Source of the DNA: Paenibacillus curdlanolyticus YK9
GTDB taxonomy: Bacteria; Bacillota; Bacilli; Paenibacillales; Paenibacillaceae
NCBI RefSeq assembly: GCF_000179615.1
Contig: NZ_AEDD01000010.1
Span: forward strand, 167,501-231,500
Length of the DNA: 64,000 nt
Direction of reading: 5' to 3'
A model generated the notes under the pieces. It saw only the letters and a list, made by a program, of their open reading frames with translations. It did not search any database and was not told the origin of the DNA. A program made the translations under genes and the position numbers. This document shows positions 9,353 to 18,758 of this stretch, in pieces (position 1 is the stretch's first letter; every line of letters begins with the position of its first letter).

Positions 9353-9382
9353 AAAAAAGGGACCCTAACGGCTAGGTCCCTA
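9353..9382 (-). terminator. spo0F terminator overlapping the stop codon
   Basis: Stem AATAGGGACCTA/TAGGGTCCCTTTTTT on the minus strand. The 5' arm contains the last sense codons and the TAG stop of spo0F. Confidence 0.8.
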
Positions 9383-9773
9383 TTGCGTAACGATTATTCG
9401 TTTGGTCGCCTCGCAGCTGGCTGTTCACCGCAAGACGCATTTCGTCAATATCGAATGGCTTCGTAAAATGCATCAACGCTCCCAAGTCGGTCGCTTCCTT
9501 GATAATGTCCAATTCGCCATACGCCGTCATCATGATGACCTTGATATCGACGTCGATCGTTTTAATATGACGCAAAATTTCAAGTCCATCCATGCCAGGA
9601 ATCTTCATGTCCAGCAGCACCAAATCCGGCTTCTCCTGTCGAACGATTTCCAATGCGAGCTTACCGTTAGATGCTTGGAAAGTCGAGTATCCCTCGCTAC
9701 TGAACACTTCCATCAGTAAAACGCGAATGCCATTCTGGTCATCGACAATCAACACTTTGTTCTTCTCCACCAT
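9372..9773 (-). CDS. spo0F: Sporulation phosphorelay response regulator Spo0F
   Basis: 133 residues, a lone receiver domain. Acidic pocket Asp11/Asp12, phospho-acceptor Asp55 ([11 protein letters not shown]), Thr83 (MMTAYGE) and Lys105 ([11 protein letters not shown]) are all present. Spo0F takes phosphate from sporulation kinases and passes it to Spo0B and then Spo0A. The ATG at 9773 with GGGAGG 6 bases upstream gives near-Spo0F length; the open frame upstream is promoter DNA. A SigH-type promoter and a 0A-like box lie upstream, as in Bacillus. The neighbouring pyrG also matches Bacillus order. Confidence 0.93.
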   Translation of the reverse strand: MVEKNKVLIVDDQNGIRVLLMEVFSSEGYSTFQASNGKLALEIVRQEKPDLVLLDMKIPGMDGLEILRHIKTIDVDIKVIMMTAYGELDIIKEATDLGALMHFTKPFDIDEMRLAVNSQLRGDQTNNRYAIGT

Positions 9774-9834
9774 ATAACCTCCCATGAACACCACGATCGC
9801 CCAGCCTTGGACGTACCCGACATAATCGTTAAAT

Positions 9835-9862
9835 ATATTCGCATATGAAGCTATATTTTCCT
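9835..9862 (-). promoter_or_regulatory. SigH-type promoter of spo0F
   Basis: AGGAAAA (9862-9856) and GAATAT (9840-9835) fit the SigH consensus RNAGGAWWW-N11/12-RNNGAATWW, with one mismatch. Predicted start is near 9827, about 55 bases before the ATG. Confidence 0.65.
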
Positions 9863-9977
9863 GCATCTTTATCAAAAAAAGGAATTACATGGCTTGTCAG
9901 ATATTGACGATGGCTATGTAGACTCACTTTCCACTCTTAATCACTACCCACGCAGCCCTCTTCCTTAATCACCCTTT

Positions 9978-9988
9978 TCCGACAAAAT
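9978..9988 (-). promoter_or_regulatory. Spo0A box-like site upstream of spo0F
   Basis: TTTTGTCGGAA on the minus strand differs at one position from the 0A box TTTTGTCGAA. It lies about 120 bp upstream of the SigH -35 and directly after the pyrG terminator. Confidence 0.45.
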
Positions 9989-9990
9989 TA

Positions 9991-10030
9991 AAAAAAATCC
10001 CTGTATCTCCAAATAGAGAAACAGGGATTT
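9991..10030 (-). terminator. pyrG terminator
   Basis: AAATCCCTGT pairs with ACAGGGATTT around a 16-base loop, followed by eight T on the minus strand. Confidence 0.9.
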
Positions 10031-10036
10031 AAACAA

Positions 10037-11952
<1,916 letters not shown>

Positions 11953-12003
11953 ATGCAATAGTTTACCCGCTTGCGGTAAGCCTGTCAAGTAAAGCCCGCG
12001 ACG

Positions 12004-12042
12004 AAAAAAAAGCTCCGCCGTTCCGTGGGGAACATGCAGAGC
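12004..12042 (-). terminator. rpoE terminator
   Basis: AGCTCTGC pairs with GGCGGAGCT around the loop on the minus strand, followed by an eight-T run, 18 bases after the rpoE stop. Confidence 0.85.
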
Positions 12043-12059
12043 TGTTGTGTATAAAATGC

Positions 12060-12629
12060 TTATTTATCGTCGTCCTCGTCATCGTCCTGATCGTCGTCGA
12101 AGTCTTCATCCTCTTCGTCGCCGTCAGCCCCCTCCGCATCGGACTCTTCATCGATTTCTTCCTCGTCAATAACTTCCTCGTCGACTTCCGCTTCTTCTTC
12201 GGACTCTTCGAAGCCTTCACGGTCTTCATCGTACGTATCGTAATCTTCTTCGTCCGGCGTGTATGCTTCTTCTTCCTCGTCCGCATAGATATCCTCGTCA
12301 TCCAGATCGTCGTCATCGTTAATAATCCGAGGACGCTTCGCGTTCGTGACCGGATCTTCGTTGCGTTCGACTGGATACCAGCGCTTCAAGCCCCAGTTGT
12401 TGCTGCCGACGCACGCAAACCGTCCGTCGATGTTGATTTCCGTATATACTTGCGCAATTACGTCATTGATTCTGTCCGGATCCAACTCGCGGACCTTCGC
12501 GATTTCCATCATTATATCCCGATAGTACATCGGCGTGTTGGCCGCTTTCAGCACTTCGAAAGCCAAATCGACCATGGGCATATCTTGAATCTGTTCGCGG
12601 TCCCATTTGGCGGCGAAATCGATGCTCAT
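12060..12629 (-). CDS. rpoE: RNA polymerase delta subunit
   Basis: 189 residues. An N-terminal winged-helix (HARE-HTH) domain (about 1-85, with MVDLAFEVLKAANTPMYYRDI and NWGLKRWYP) is followed by an extremely acidic, disordered tail of about 95 residues rich in Asp/Glu. Delta speeds RNA polymerase recycling and raises sensitivity to the initiating NTP in Firmicutes. The order pyrG-rpoE is as in Bacillus. The acidic tail comes from GAY/GAR codon runs, which explains the CTTC/CGTC-rich plus strand here. Confidence 0.95.
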   Translation of the reverse strand: MSIDFAAKWDREQIQDMPMVDLAFEVLKAANTPMYYRDIMMEIAKVRELDPDRINDVIAQVYTEINIDGRFACVGSNNWGLKRWYPVERNEDPVTNAKRPRIINDDDDLDDEDIYADEEEEAYTPDEEDYDTYDEDREGFEESEEEAEVDEEVIDEEEIDEESDAEGADGDEEDEDFDDDQDDDEDDDK

Positions 12630-12753
12630 CCTGACCCATCCTCCCGTGCTACTTCAATAGCAAAAATACCGTTCATATACGATTGTTACCGTATCAACCT
12701 ATAGTAAAACCTATTTCCCTTAAAAATGCAAGCACATAGGCTTGTCCGCACGC

Positions 12754-12883
12754 AAAAAGCGAAGGGCATATCCCCTCCGCTCTGACTGTATCCTTCCGGA
12801 TTGGATGGAAACCATCCGCCACCGGGCTGGCGGGAGCCTTCGCGGGGCTCTTACATCATCGTATGTCTCTCCCCGCTTTTTGA
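12754..12883. other. Compact multi-hairpin region between opposing terminators
   Basis: Four perfect hairpins follow each other: GCGAAGGG/CCCCTCCGC (12759-12780), GGATGG-AAA-CCATCC (12803-12817), CCGCCA-N6-TGGCGG (12816-12833) and GAGCC/GGCTC (12834-12850). A minus-strand terminator ends at 12754 (five T) and a plus-strand terminator (GCGGGG/CCCCGC plus five T) ends at 12883. No open frame is convincing. This may be a small structured RNA; the strand is undetermined. Confidence 0.4.
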
Positions 12884-12907
12884 CACGGTTTCAAGCCTAA
12901 TTATATG
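12880..12907 (+). promoter_or_regulatory. SigA promoter of the subtilisin-like gene
   Basis: TTGACA (12880-12885), 16-bp spacer, TATATG (12902-12907). Transcription would start near 12914, which excludes the ATG at 12905 as translation start. Confidence 0.6.
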
Positions 12908-12988
12908 AAAAAAGGCAACTTGCTCATGCGGCGACCGACGCTCGTTCATACAATACTTCAGCATCGTCGTCGGGAGGGGACCCGTAAT

Positions 12989-14122
12989 TTGGACACCACC
13001 GCTTTTCTCCGTTGGCTGCAGGGCATGATGACCGAGAAGAACGCGAGCCACAAAAAGAGAATCATCCGGTTCCAAAATAGCCAAGACTTTCGCCGTTTCG
13101 TGCATGAGTGGTCAGAAATGAAGGCATCGGTCTCGTCGCTGCAGTCGGTCAGGCAGATGGGCATTATTCAAGCAATCTCCTGTCCGATTCCCGACGACCA
13201 GCCTCATCGCCGGTTCGATGGCCGCGTCTGGGTGGAAAACGATAAACGTATCCGCATTCACACAGCAACCCAACGGGCATCGGCACCGGACAAAGGCATT
13301 CCTTGGGGCGTATCCCATATCAAAGCCCCGCAAGCGTGGAGCACCACGACCGGCCATAAAATTAAAATCGGCGTCGTTGATACCGGCGTTGATTTTAGCC
13401 ATCCCGATTTGCGCCAATCGCTCGCTCGGGGCATCAATCTGCTCAATCGCAGCCTGCTGCCGCATGACGATAACGGCCATGGCACGCATATCGCTGGCAC
13501 GATCGCAGCAGCAAATCAGTTACAAGGGATGATTGGCGTGGCGCCCCGCTCCTCCATCCATCCCATCAAGGCGTTCGACCATAACGGAAGCGCCTATGTC
13601 TCGGATATTATACTCGCAATCGAGTGGTGCGTGCGTAATCGGATGAATATTATCAACATGAGCTTCGGGATGAAGACGCGAAGCAAGGCACTGTTGAGCG
13701 CCGTTACCAATGCCACGAACGCCGGTATTATTATTGTCGCCTCGTCCGGAAACGACGGCAAACGCCGCGCAATCGACTATCCGGCACGTTATCCTCAAAC
13801 GATATCCGTGGGCGCCACGAATCGGCTAAGGCGCATCGCGCCTTTCAGCAATCGCGGCATCTACATTGATATCTATGCGCCTGGCGACAAAATTACGTCT
13901 GCGTGGTTGAAGGGCAAGTACCATGAGATGAGCGGAACATCGATGGCCACCTCGCATGTAAGCGGCGCAGTAGCGCTTCTGCTCGCGAAACAACCCGACC
14001 TGTCGCCGAACGAAGTGAAGGCGATTCTGCGCCGATCCATGCAGCCCCTGAAAGGCAAACGCTCGCCACGGGTGACAGGCGAGATCGATATCGCGAAAAT
14101 GCTGCAGGCATCTGACCGCTAG
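12989..14122 (+). CDS. S8 (subtilisin) family serine protease without signal peptide
   Basis: About 377 residues from a TTG start. Catalytic triad Asp131 (VVDTGVD), His164 (GHGTHIAGT) and Ser318 (GTSMATSHVSGA), oxyanion Asn255 (SSGND). An N-terminal region of about 100 residues resembles an inhibitor I9-type propeptide (RIIRFQNSQDFRRFVHEWS). No export signal is visible, so it may act in the cytoplasm or use an unusual route. The frame is open from ATG 12905, but that codon overlaps the promoter -10, whereas TTG 12989 has GGGAGGGG 9 bases upstream. It is on the opposite strand from the surrounding housekeeping genes. Confidence 0.85.
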   Translation: MDTTAFLRWLQGMMTEKNASHKKRIIRFQNSQDFRRFVHEWSEMKASVSSLQSVRQMGIIQAISCPIPDDQPHRRFDGRVWVENDKRIRIHTATQRASAPDKGIPWGVSHIKAPQAWSTTTGHKIKIGVVDTGVDFSHPDLRQSLARGINLLNRSLLPHDDNGHGTHIAGTIAAANQLQGMIGVAPRSSIHPIKAFDHNGSAYVSDIILAIEWCVRNRMNIINMSFGMKTRSKALLSAVTNATNAGIIIVASSGNDGKRRAIDYPARYPQTISVGATNRLRRIAPFSNRGIYIDIYAPGDKITSAWLKGKYHEMSGTSMATSHVSGAVALLLAKQPDLSPNEVKAILRRSMQPLKGKRSPRVTGEIDIAKMLQASDR

Positions 14123-14179
14123 CTGCGGAGCAACCATGAGCATAAGCCATCCACTACCAACAGCATATAGTCCGACGTA

Positions 14180-14219
14180 AAAAGCCAGGAGCACCCCGCG
14201 GGGGCATCTCCTGGCTTTG
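14180..14219. terminator. Bidirectional terminator between the protease gene and argS
   Basis: AAAGCCAGGAG pairs with CTCCTGGCTTT. On the minus strand it ends in five T after argS; on the plus strand it serves the convergent protease gene. Confidence 0.8.
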
Positions 14220-14232
14220 CTTGTTCAGGCTA

Positions 14233-15909
14233 TTACATTCGCTCTGGCGCCGTTACGCCGACTAGCTTCAGCACGTTGGCTATAACAATACGCGTCGATG
14301 CGAGCAAAGCAAGACGCGCTTGCGTCTGCTCAGCGTCGTCCGTCATGACGCGCTCCGCTTTATAGTAGCTGTGGAATTGCGCTGCCAGCTCATACACATA
14401 ACGAATTAGGCGATGCGGCGCATATTGCTCAGCTGCATCCGTAATTTCCTGCGGAAGCTCACCCAGCTTGCGCAGCAGATCGTACTCTTGCTCTGTTACC
14501 AGACGGGACAGATCGATTTCGGATAGCGAGCGCATTGCAATCCCTTGCTCCTCTGCCTGGCGGAAAATGCTGCAAATCCGCGCATGCGCATACTGCACAT
14601 AGAAGACCGGATTTTCGTTCGATGTCGATACGGCGAGATCCATATCGAAATCCAAATGGGAGTCCATGCTGCGCATCGTGAAGAAGTAACGGATCGCATC
14701 TACGCCCACTTCATCCATTAGATCCTCCATCGTAACCGCTTTGCCGGTCCGCTTGGACATTTTGACCTTCTCGCCGTTCTGGAACAGGCTGACCATCTGT
14801 GCAATGAGCACTGTCAGCTTGCCTGGATCGTTGCCCAATGCCTCCATCGCCGCTTTCATCCGAGGAATGTAGCCATGATGGTCAGCACCCCAAATGTTGA
14901 TCAGACGATCGTAGCCTCGGCCATATTTCACTCGGTGGTACGCAATGTCCGGCGTCAAATACGTGTACGAGCCGTCATTTTTGACCAGAACGCGGTTCTT
15001 GTCGTCACCGAACTGCATCGTGTTAAGCCAAGTCGCGCCTTCCTCTTCATATACATGCCCCGTCGCGCGAAGCGCATCCAGCCCTTGCTCAACCAAACCT
15101 TGCTCGTACAACGAGGTTTCGCTGTACCACAGGTCGAAGCCTACGCGGAAGCGGCCGAGGTCCCGTTTGATTTTGTCCAGCTCGCGCTCCAAGCCGTATT
15201 GGCGGAAGAAGATAAACCGTTCATCGTCAGGCAGCGACAGCAGACGATCGCCCTCTTGCGCTGCCAGCTCTTGAGCGAAACCGACGATATCAGCGCCATG
15301 GTAGCCATCCTCCGGCATAACCGCCTCTTGCCCAAGCGCTTGCTTGTAACGAGCTTCGATGGAAAACGCCAGGTTTTCCACCTGTTTGCCCGCATCATTG
15401 ATGTAATACTCCCTCGTCACTTCATGACCAGCAAAATCAAGCACATTGCAAAGCGCATCGCCCACTGCCGCGCCGCGTGCATGGCCTAAGTGAAGGCTGC
15501 CCGTCGGATTCGCGCTTACGAATTCCACCTCTACGCGCTTGCCTGCTCCTGCGTTCACGCGTCCATAATTTTCACCCGCCGCAAGCACCTCGGTTACGAC
15601 AGGGTACAAATAGCTTTTGTTCAAGCGGAAGTTAATGAAGCCTGGGCCTGCAATCTCCGCCGATTCAATCGATGCCGATGCCGTGTCCAGATTGGCGATA
15701 ATCGCTTCTGCGATCTGGCGCGGGTTGCGCTTCGCAAGCTTCGTGAGCTGCATGGCAGCATTCGTCGCAAGATCGCCATGCGACTTGTCGCGTGGCACTT
15801 CAAGCACGAAGGCTGGCAGCTCTTCGCGTGTTGCCAGACCTGCGGCAACTACCGCATTGGCCAGCGCTGTTTTGACATTGTCATATAACCGTTCAATTGC
15901 ATTCGTCAT
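14233..15909 (-). CDS. argS: Arginyl-tRNA synthetase
   Basis: 558-residue class I synthetase. N-terminal additional domain (about 1-115), HIGH-like HLGHARG, KMSKR, and the C-terminal DALR anticodon domain (FHSYYKAERVM). Start ATG 15909 has AAGGGGAC upstream. It follows ywiB by 35 bases and shares its T-box leader, whose specifier is an Arg codon. Confidence 0.97.
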   Translation of the reverse strand: MTNAIERLYDNVKTALANAVVAAGLATREELPAFVLEVPRDKSHGDLATNAAMQLTKLAKRNPRQIAEAIIANLDTASASIESAEIAGPGFINFRLNKSYLYPVVTEVLAAGENYGRVNAGAGKRVEVEFVSANPTGSLHLGHARGAAVGDALCNVLDFAGHEVTREYYINDAGKQVENLAFSIEARYKQALGQEAVMPEDGYHGADIVGFAQELAAQEGDRLLSLPDDERFIFFRQYGLERELDKIKRDLGRFRVGFDLWYSETSLYEQGLVEQGLDALRATGHVYEEEGATWLNTMQFGDDKNRVLVKNDGSYTYLTPDIAYHRVKYGRGYDRLINIWGADHHGYIPRMKAAMEALGNDPGKLTVLIAQMVSLFQNGEKVKMSKRTGKAVTMEDLMDEVGVDAIRYFFTMRSMDSHLDFDMDLAVSTSNENPVFYVQYAHARICSIFRQAEEQGIAMRSLSEIDLSRLVTEQEYDLLRKLGELPQEITDAAEQYAPHRLIRYVYELAAQFHSYYKAERVMTDDAEQTQARLALLASTRIVIANVLKLVGVTAPERM

Positions 15910-15944
15910 GATGGTTTCGTCCCCTTATCATCTTAGATTAGTGC

Positions 15945-16442
15945 TTAACTTCGCTCTGCCTGCAGCTTAATCTTAAACTGACCGGTGAGCTCGTCATCAA
16001 CATACATCTTATAATGCCATTCCAGCAGCATCGGAAGTTCGGGCAGCAGCTCTCCATCGCTCGGGCCAGCTTCGTCGCCGGTTGGGGGGAACCCACCTTC
16101 GCCCAGCTCGTCTTTCGTTCGCCAATCTCCACACTGCATCCATAACCACTCGGTGTCTGTCTCCATCTGAAACTGTACAAAAGGAGAAGCGTAGCGTCCC
16201 GTTCGTCGCACGCCCGCAACGAAAGTTTGCTCCGAATCGACAAGCCCGCGCCTTGCGATATGCAGTTCGCCGTCCCGCCAGCGGATGAGCGTCCGCGTTT
16301 CGCCCGCTTCCTCGTCCATCTCCGAATAACGGACGTATATCGTACGCCCTTTGCGATACCACTCGCCATGAAAATGATGCTCCTGCTTCTCGCCCTCAAT
16401 ATCGCTGCTAAGAACCAAGCGCACGCTTGCTTTATCCGTCAA
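15945..16442 (-). CDS. ywiB: DUF1934 family protein (YwiB-like)
   Basis: 165 residues from a TTG start. Small beta-barrel type protein with the pattern FHGEWYRKGRTIYVRYSE ... RTLIRWRDGELHIARRG and a C-terminal WHYKMYVDDELTGQFKIKLQ. The family is nearly always next to argS in Bacillales and has no proven function; a calycin-like fold has been proposed. TTG 16442 is chosen because AGAAAGGAGGTG ends 6 bases upstream; the open frame's ATG at 16466 lies before that Shine-Dalgarno. First gene of the T-box-controlled operon. Confidence 0.85.
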   Translation of the reverse strand: MTDKASVRLVLSSDIEGEKQEHHFHGEWYRKGRTIYVRYSEMDEEAGETRTLIRWRDGELHIARRGLVDSEQTFVAGVRRTGRYASPFVQFQMETDTEWLWMQCGDWRTKDELGEGGFPPTGDEAGPSDGELLPELPMLLEWHYKMYVDDELTGQFKIKLQAERS

Positions 16443-16503
16443 ATTCGGCACCTCCTTTCTGTACATACTGATGGTAGCGCCGTCGCGCCTCCGCTAGGAA
16501 ACA

Positions 16504-16785
16504 AAAAACTCCGTCTCTTATAGGAAAGAGACGGAGTCAAATCCGCGGTACCACTCTTCTGGCAGCCTTCGATCCGTGCGCAAAACGCGCTAGATCGGCA
16601 CACTGCCTCTCGACACGATAACGGCGTGACCGGGCTGCCCTACGCAGCGTACGCTTAAGCGCCGCCTTCAAGCCGCCGACTCCCGGGTGCGATTCCGCTG
16701 CGCGAATGCCGCCGGCTTCCACCCTCCCGGCTCGCTGTCGCATTACTTCGCTGCGTACTATCCCGTTCAATGTCTGTAACATGAT
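16504..16785 (-). promoter_or_regulatory. T-box riboswitch, arginine specific (specifier CGC)
   Basis: On the minus strand, Stem I has GCGAGCCGGGAGGGTGGAAG near its apex and the specifier loop GGAATCGCACCCGGGAG, where CGC (16691-16689) followed by A reads as an Arg codon. The T-box AGTGGTACCGCG is at 16541-16556. A terminator ACTCCGTCTCTT/AAGAGACGGAGT plus six T (16504-16538) follows. Uncharged tRNA-Arg binding would favour the antiterminator and raise ywiB-argS expression. Confidence 0.93.
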
Positions 16786-16792
16786 TGCATCT

Positions 16793-16820
16793 ATTATATG
16801 CCATGAACCGAAAAATGCAA
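16793..16820 (-). promoter_or_regulatory. Promoter of the T-box/ywiB-argS operon
   Basis: TTGCAT (16820-16815), 16-bp spacer, TATAAT (16798-16793); transcript start near 16786. Confidence 0.65.
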
Positions 16821-16836
16821 ATGAAAGGTTCGAATT

Positions 16837-17511
16837 TTATTGCAGATAGGGTACGATGACCTGCCACGCGCCAAGGCGATCCGCCAACGTTCTCATCGTC
16901 TTCGTCGGAACCGGGCTTGTCGAGGGCAGCTTCAGGCAGTCAACCCGTTGAACGACCTCAAGCTTGCCAAAATGGCGCATAAACGTGTCATGCGCTTTGC
17001 TGCCGTTCAAGGCGATGCACCGAAGGTTTGGGTATTGCTCCAGCAGCGACGGGACATCATTGACCACCTCGTCTCGAATCGCAGCATCAAGGCTTCCTTC
17101 GCGCGAGCACGACTTCAAGACGTCCCACAACGCAAGATGATGCGACAGCGCAAAGGCAATTCTTTGCTCATATTCGGCATCGACAGCGCTCAATCCATGC
17201 AAGCCATACAGCACCCGCCACATATAATTGCGAGGGTTGCCGTAATATTCGTTCGCCGTCAAGGAAGGCACGCCCGGCATGCTGCCGAGTACGAGCACGC
17301 GGGACTGTTCGTTGATGATAGGCGGGAAAGAATAAACCGTTAGATCGTTAGCCTCCGGTACCGGTGCCTTCTCCGCTCCCGCTTTCGCTTCCGCTACTGT
17401 CGTTTCCGGTGCCGTCGTTTCCGCTGTTGTTACTGTTGTTGCTGTCGTTACTGTTGTTGCTGTTGTTTGTTGGCGTTCCGCCGTATCGTTCGATTTCTTT
17501 GCATAGCTCAT
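16837..17511 (-). CDS. Hypoxanthine-DNA glycosylase (UDG superfamily)
   Basis: 224 residues. The catalytic domain (about 58-224) has LVLGSMPGVPSLTANEYYGNPRN, matching the LGxMPG motif of the UDG fold, ALNGSKAHDTF, and the LPSTSPVP loop typical of deoxyinosine glycosylases (TIGR04274-like). It would excise deaminated adenine. The first about 55 residues are a Thr/Ala/Glu-rich repeat (TTATTVTTATTVTTAETT) encoded where the gene overlaps its upstream neighbour by 164 bases. The start ATG 17511 has AGGAG 7 bases upstream. Confidence 0.8.
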   Translation of the reverse strand: MSYAKKSNDTAERQQTTATTVTTATTVTTAETTAPETTVAEAKAGAEKAPVPEANDLTVYSFPPIINEQSRVLVLGSMPGVPSLTANEYYGNPRNYMWRVLYGLHGLSAVDAEYEQRIAFALSHHLALWDVLKSCSREGSLDAAIRDEVVNDVPSLLEQYPNLRCIALNGSKAHDTFMRHFGKLEVVQRVDCLKLPSTSPVPTKTMRTLADRLGAWQVIVPYLQ

Positions 17512-17701
17512 GCTGCCACTCCTGATCCTCTGTCATTGAAGCCATTAACGACATGTTATACAAATAAGCCAAGCGCAGGCAATGGTCAGCATTCACGTCC
17601 AGACAGTGCTCCATCTCCAGCTTCTCCGTGTCGGTCAACTTGCGGCGCTTCTGGATAATGCGAAGCTCCGCCATCCGCTCATGAATAGGCATCAAATTCA
17701 T
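17348..17701 (-). CDS. DUF7667 family protein (Paenibacillus type)
   Basis: 117 residues. The N-terminal 75 residues (IHERMAELRIIQKRRKLTDTEKLEMEHCLDVNA ... LMASMTEDQEWQHELCKEIE) are recognisable as a small helical family common in Paenibacillus, function unknown. The tail is Asn/Ser/Gly repeats (NNSNNSNDSNNSNNSG) and overlaps the glycosylase gene in another frame. AGGGGGTG precedes the ATG. Confidence 0.7.
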   Translation of the reverse strand: MNLMPIHERMAELRIIQKRRKLTDTEKLEMEHCLDVNADHCLRLAYLYNMSLMASMTEDQEWQHELCKEIERYGGTPTNNSNNSNDSNNSNNSGNDGTGNDSSGSESGSGEGTGTGG

Positions 17702-17824
17702 GCGGACACCCCCTCTCGGTATCCAGCATGCCCACTTTCAACCCAACTTCTACCTCTATTCTAACAAAAAATTACCGCAGTTACCTCTGTAGCGAGATTG
17801 CCCGGGCTGAACCGTCACGACATC

Positions 17825-17868
17825 AAAAAAGGCTCCATCCGAAACGGTTGCCCGTTCGAATGGAGCCT
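17825..17868 (-). terminator. Terminator of the speE-speB operon
   Basis: GGCTCCAT..CG stem with an inner CGGGCAACCG-type part, followed by six T on the minus strand just after the speB stop. Confidence 0.85.
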
Positions 17869-17873
17869 CGCTA

Positions 17874-18743
17874 TTACTTAATAAAGCCAAGCAGCATCTC
17901 GCGGATGACTTTCGCCGCCACGATTTGCGTTTGCTCCGTCGGATCGTAAGCCGGCGCCACCTCTACGAGGTCACAGCCAACAACGTTCACGCCCGAACGT
18001 GCGATCGCATGAACCGCTTCAAGCAGTTCCTTGCTCGTAATGCCGCCCGCTTCTGCCGTACCTGTACCTGGCGCGCAGGATGGATCCAGCACGTCGATGT
18101 CGATCGTCAGGTAAACAGGGCGTCCTTCGAGCTCTGGCAGCACCTTTTTCAACGGCTCCAGTACCTCGAACGGATGGAAGTTAATGTTCTCGCGCGCATA
18201 CTGCCATTCTTCACGGGAGCCGGAACGAATACCGAATTGGTAAATGTTCTTGCCGCCCATCAGGCCGGCAGCTTTGCGAAGCGGCGTCGAGTGCGACAGC
18301 GGCTCGCCTTCATAGCTCTCGCGCAGGTCAGCGTGGGCATCGAAGTGAATGATCGCAAGATCAGGGTATTTCTTATAGACCTCTTGGAAAATCGGCCACG
18401 AAACAAGATGCTCGCCGCCGAGTCCTACAGGCATTTTGCCATCTTCCAAAATACCGCGCACATGCTCGCCGATAATATCGAGCGAACGAGCAGCATTGCC
18501 GAAAGGCAAAAGCAGGTCGCCTGCATCGAAGTAGTCGATATCTTCAAGGCTGCGGTCAAGGTACGGGCTGTATTCTTCCAGACCGATCGACACTTCGCGA
18601 ATGCGAGCCGGGCCGAAACGGGAGCCTGGACGGAACGATACCGTAAAGTCCATCGGCATGCCATAGATGACAGCTTTGGACGCGGCATAGTCCTCCGAGC
18701 TAAGGATAAAGACGTTGCCGGAATATTTTTGATCGATTTTCAT
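17874..18743 (-). CDS. speB: Agmatinase (ureohydrolase family)
   Basis: 289 residues. Manganese-binding motifs GGEHLVSWP, HFDAHADLR and DIDVLDPSCAPGTGT identify the arginase/agmatinase fold. It hydrolyses agmatine to putrescine and urea. It is 15 bases downstream of speE on the same strand, so putrescine made here can feed SpeE. The same speE-speB order occurs in Bacillus subtilis. Confidence 0.95.
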   Translation of the reverse strand: MKIDQKYSGNVFILSSEDYAASKAVIYGMPMDFTVSFRPGSRFGPARIREVSIGLEEYSPYLDRSLEDIDYFDAGDLLLPFGNAARSLDIIGEHVRGILEDGKMPVGLGGEHLVSWPIFQEVYKKYPDLAIIHFDAHADLRESYEGEPLSHSTPLRKAAGLMGGKNIYQFGIRSGSREEWQYARENINFHPFEVLEPLKKVLPELEGRPVYLTIDIDVLDPSCAPGTGTAEAGGITSKELLEAVHAIARSGVNVVGCDLVEVAPAYDPTEQTQIVAAKVIREMLLGFIK

Positions 18744-18758
18744 AGCTGCTGTTGCTCC

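Noticed and set aside
9078-9353. 91-codon plus-strand open frame in the murA leader
   Set aside because: No ribosome binding site; low-complexity residues typical of a non-coding strand.
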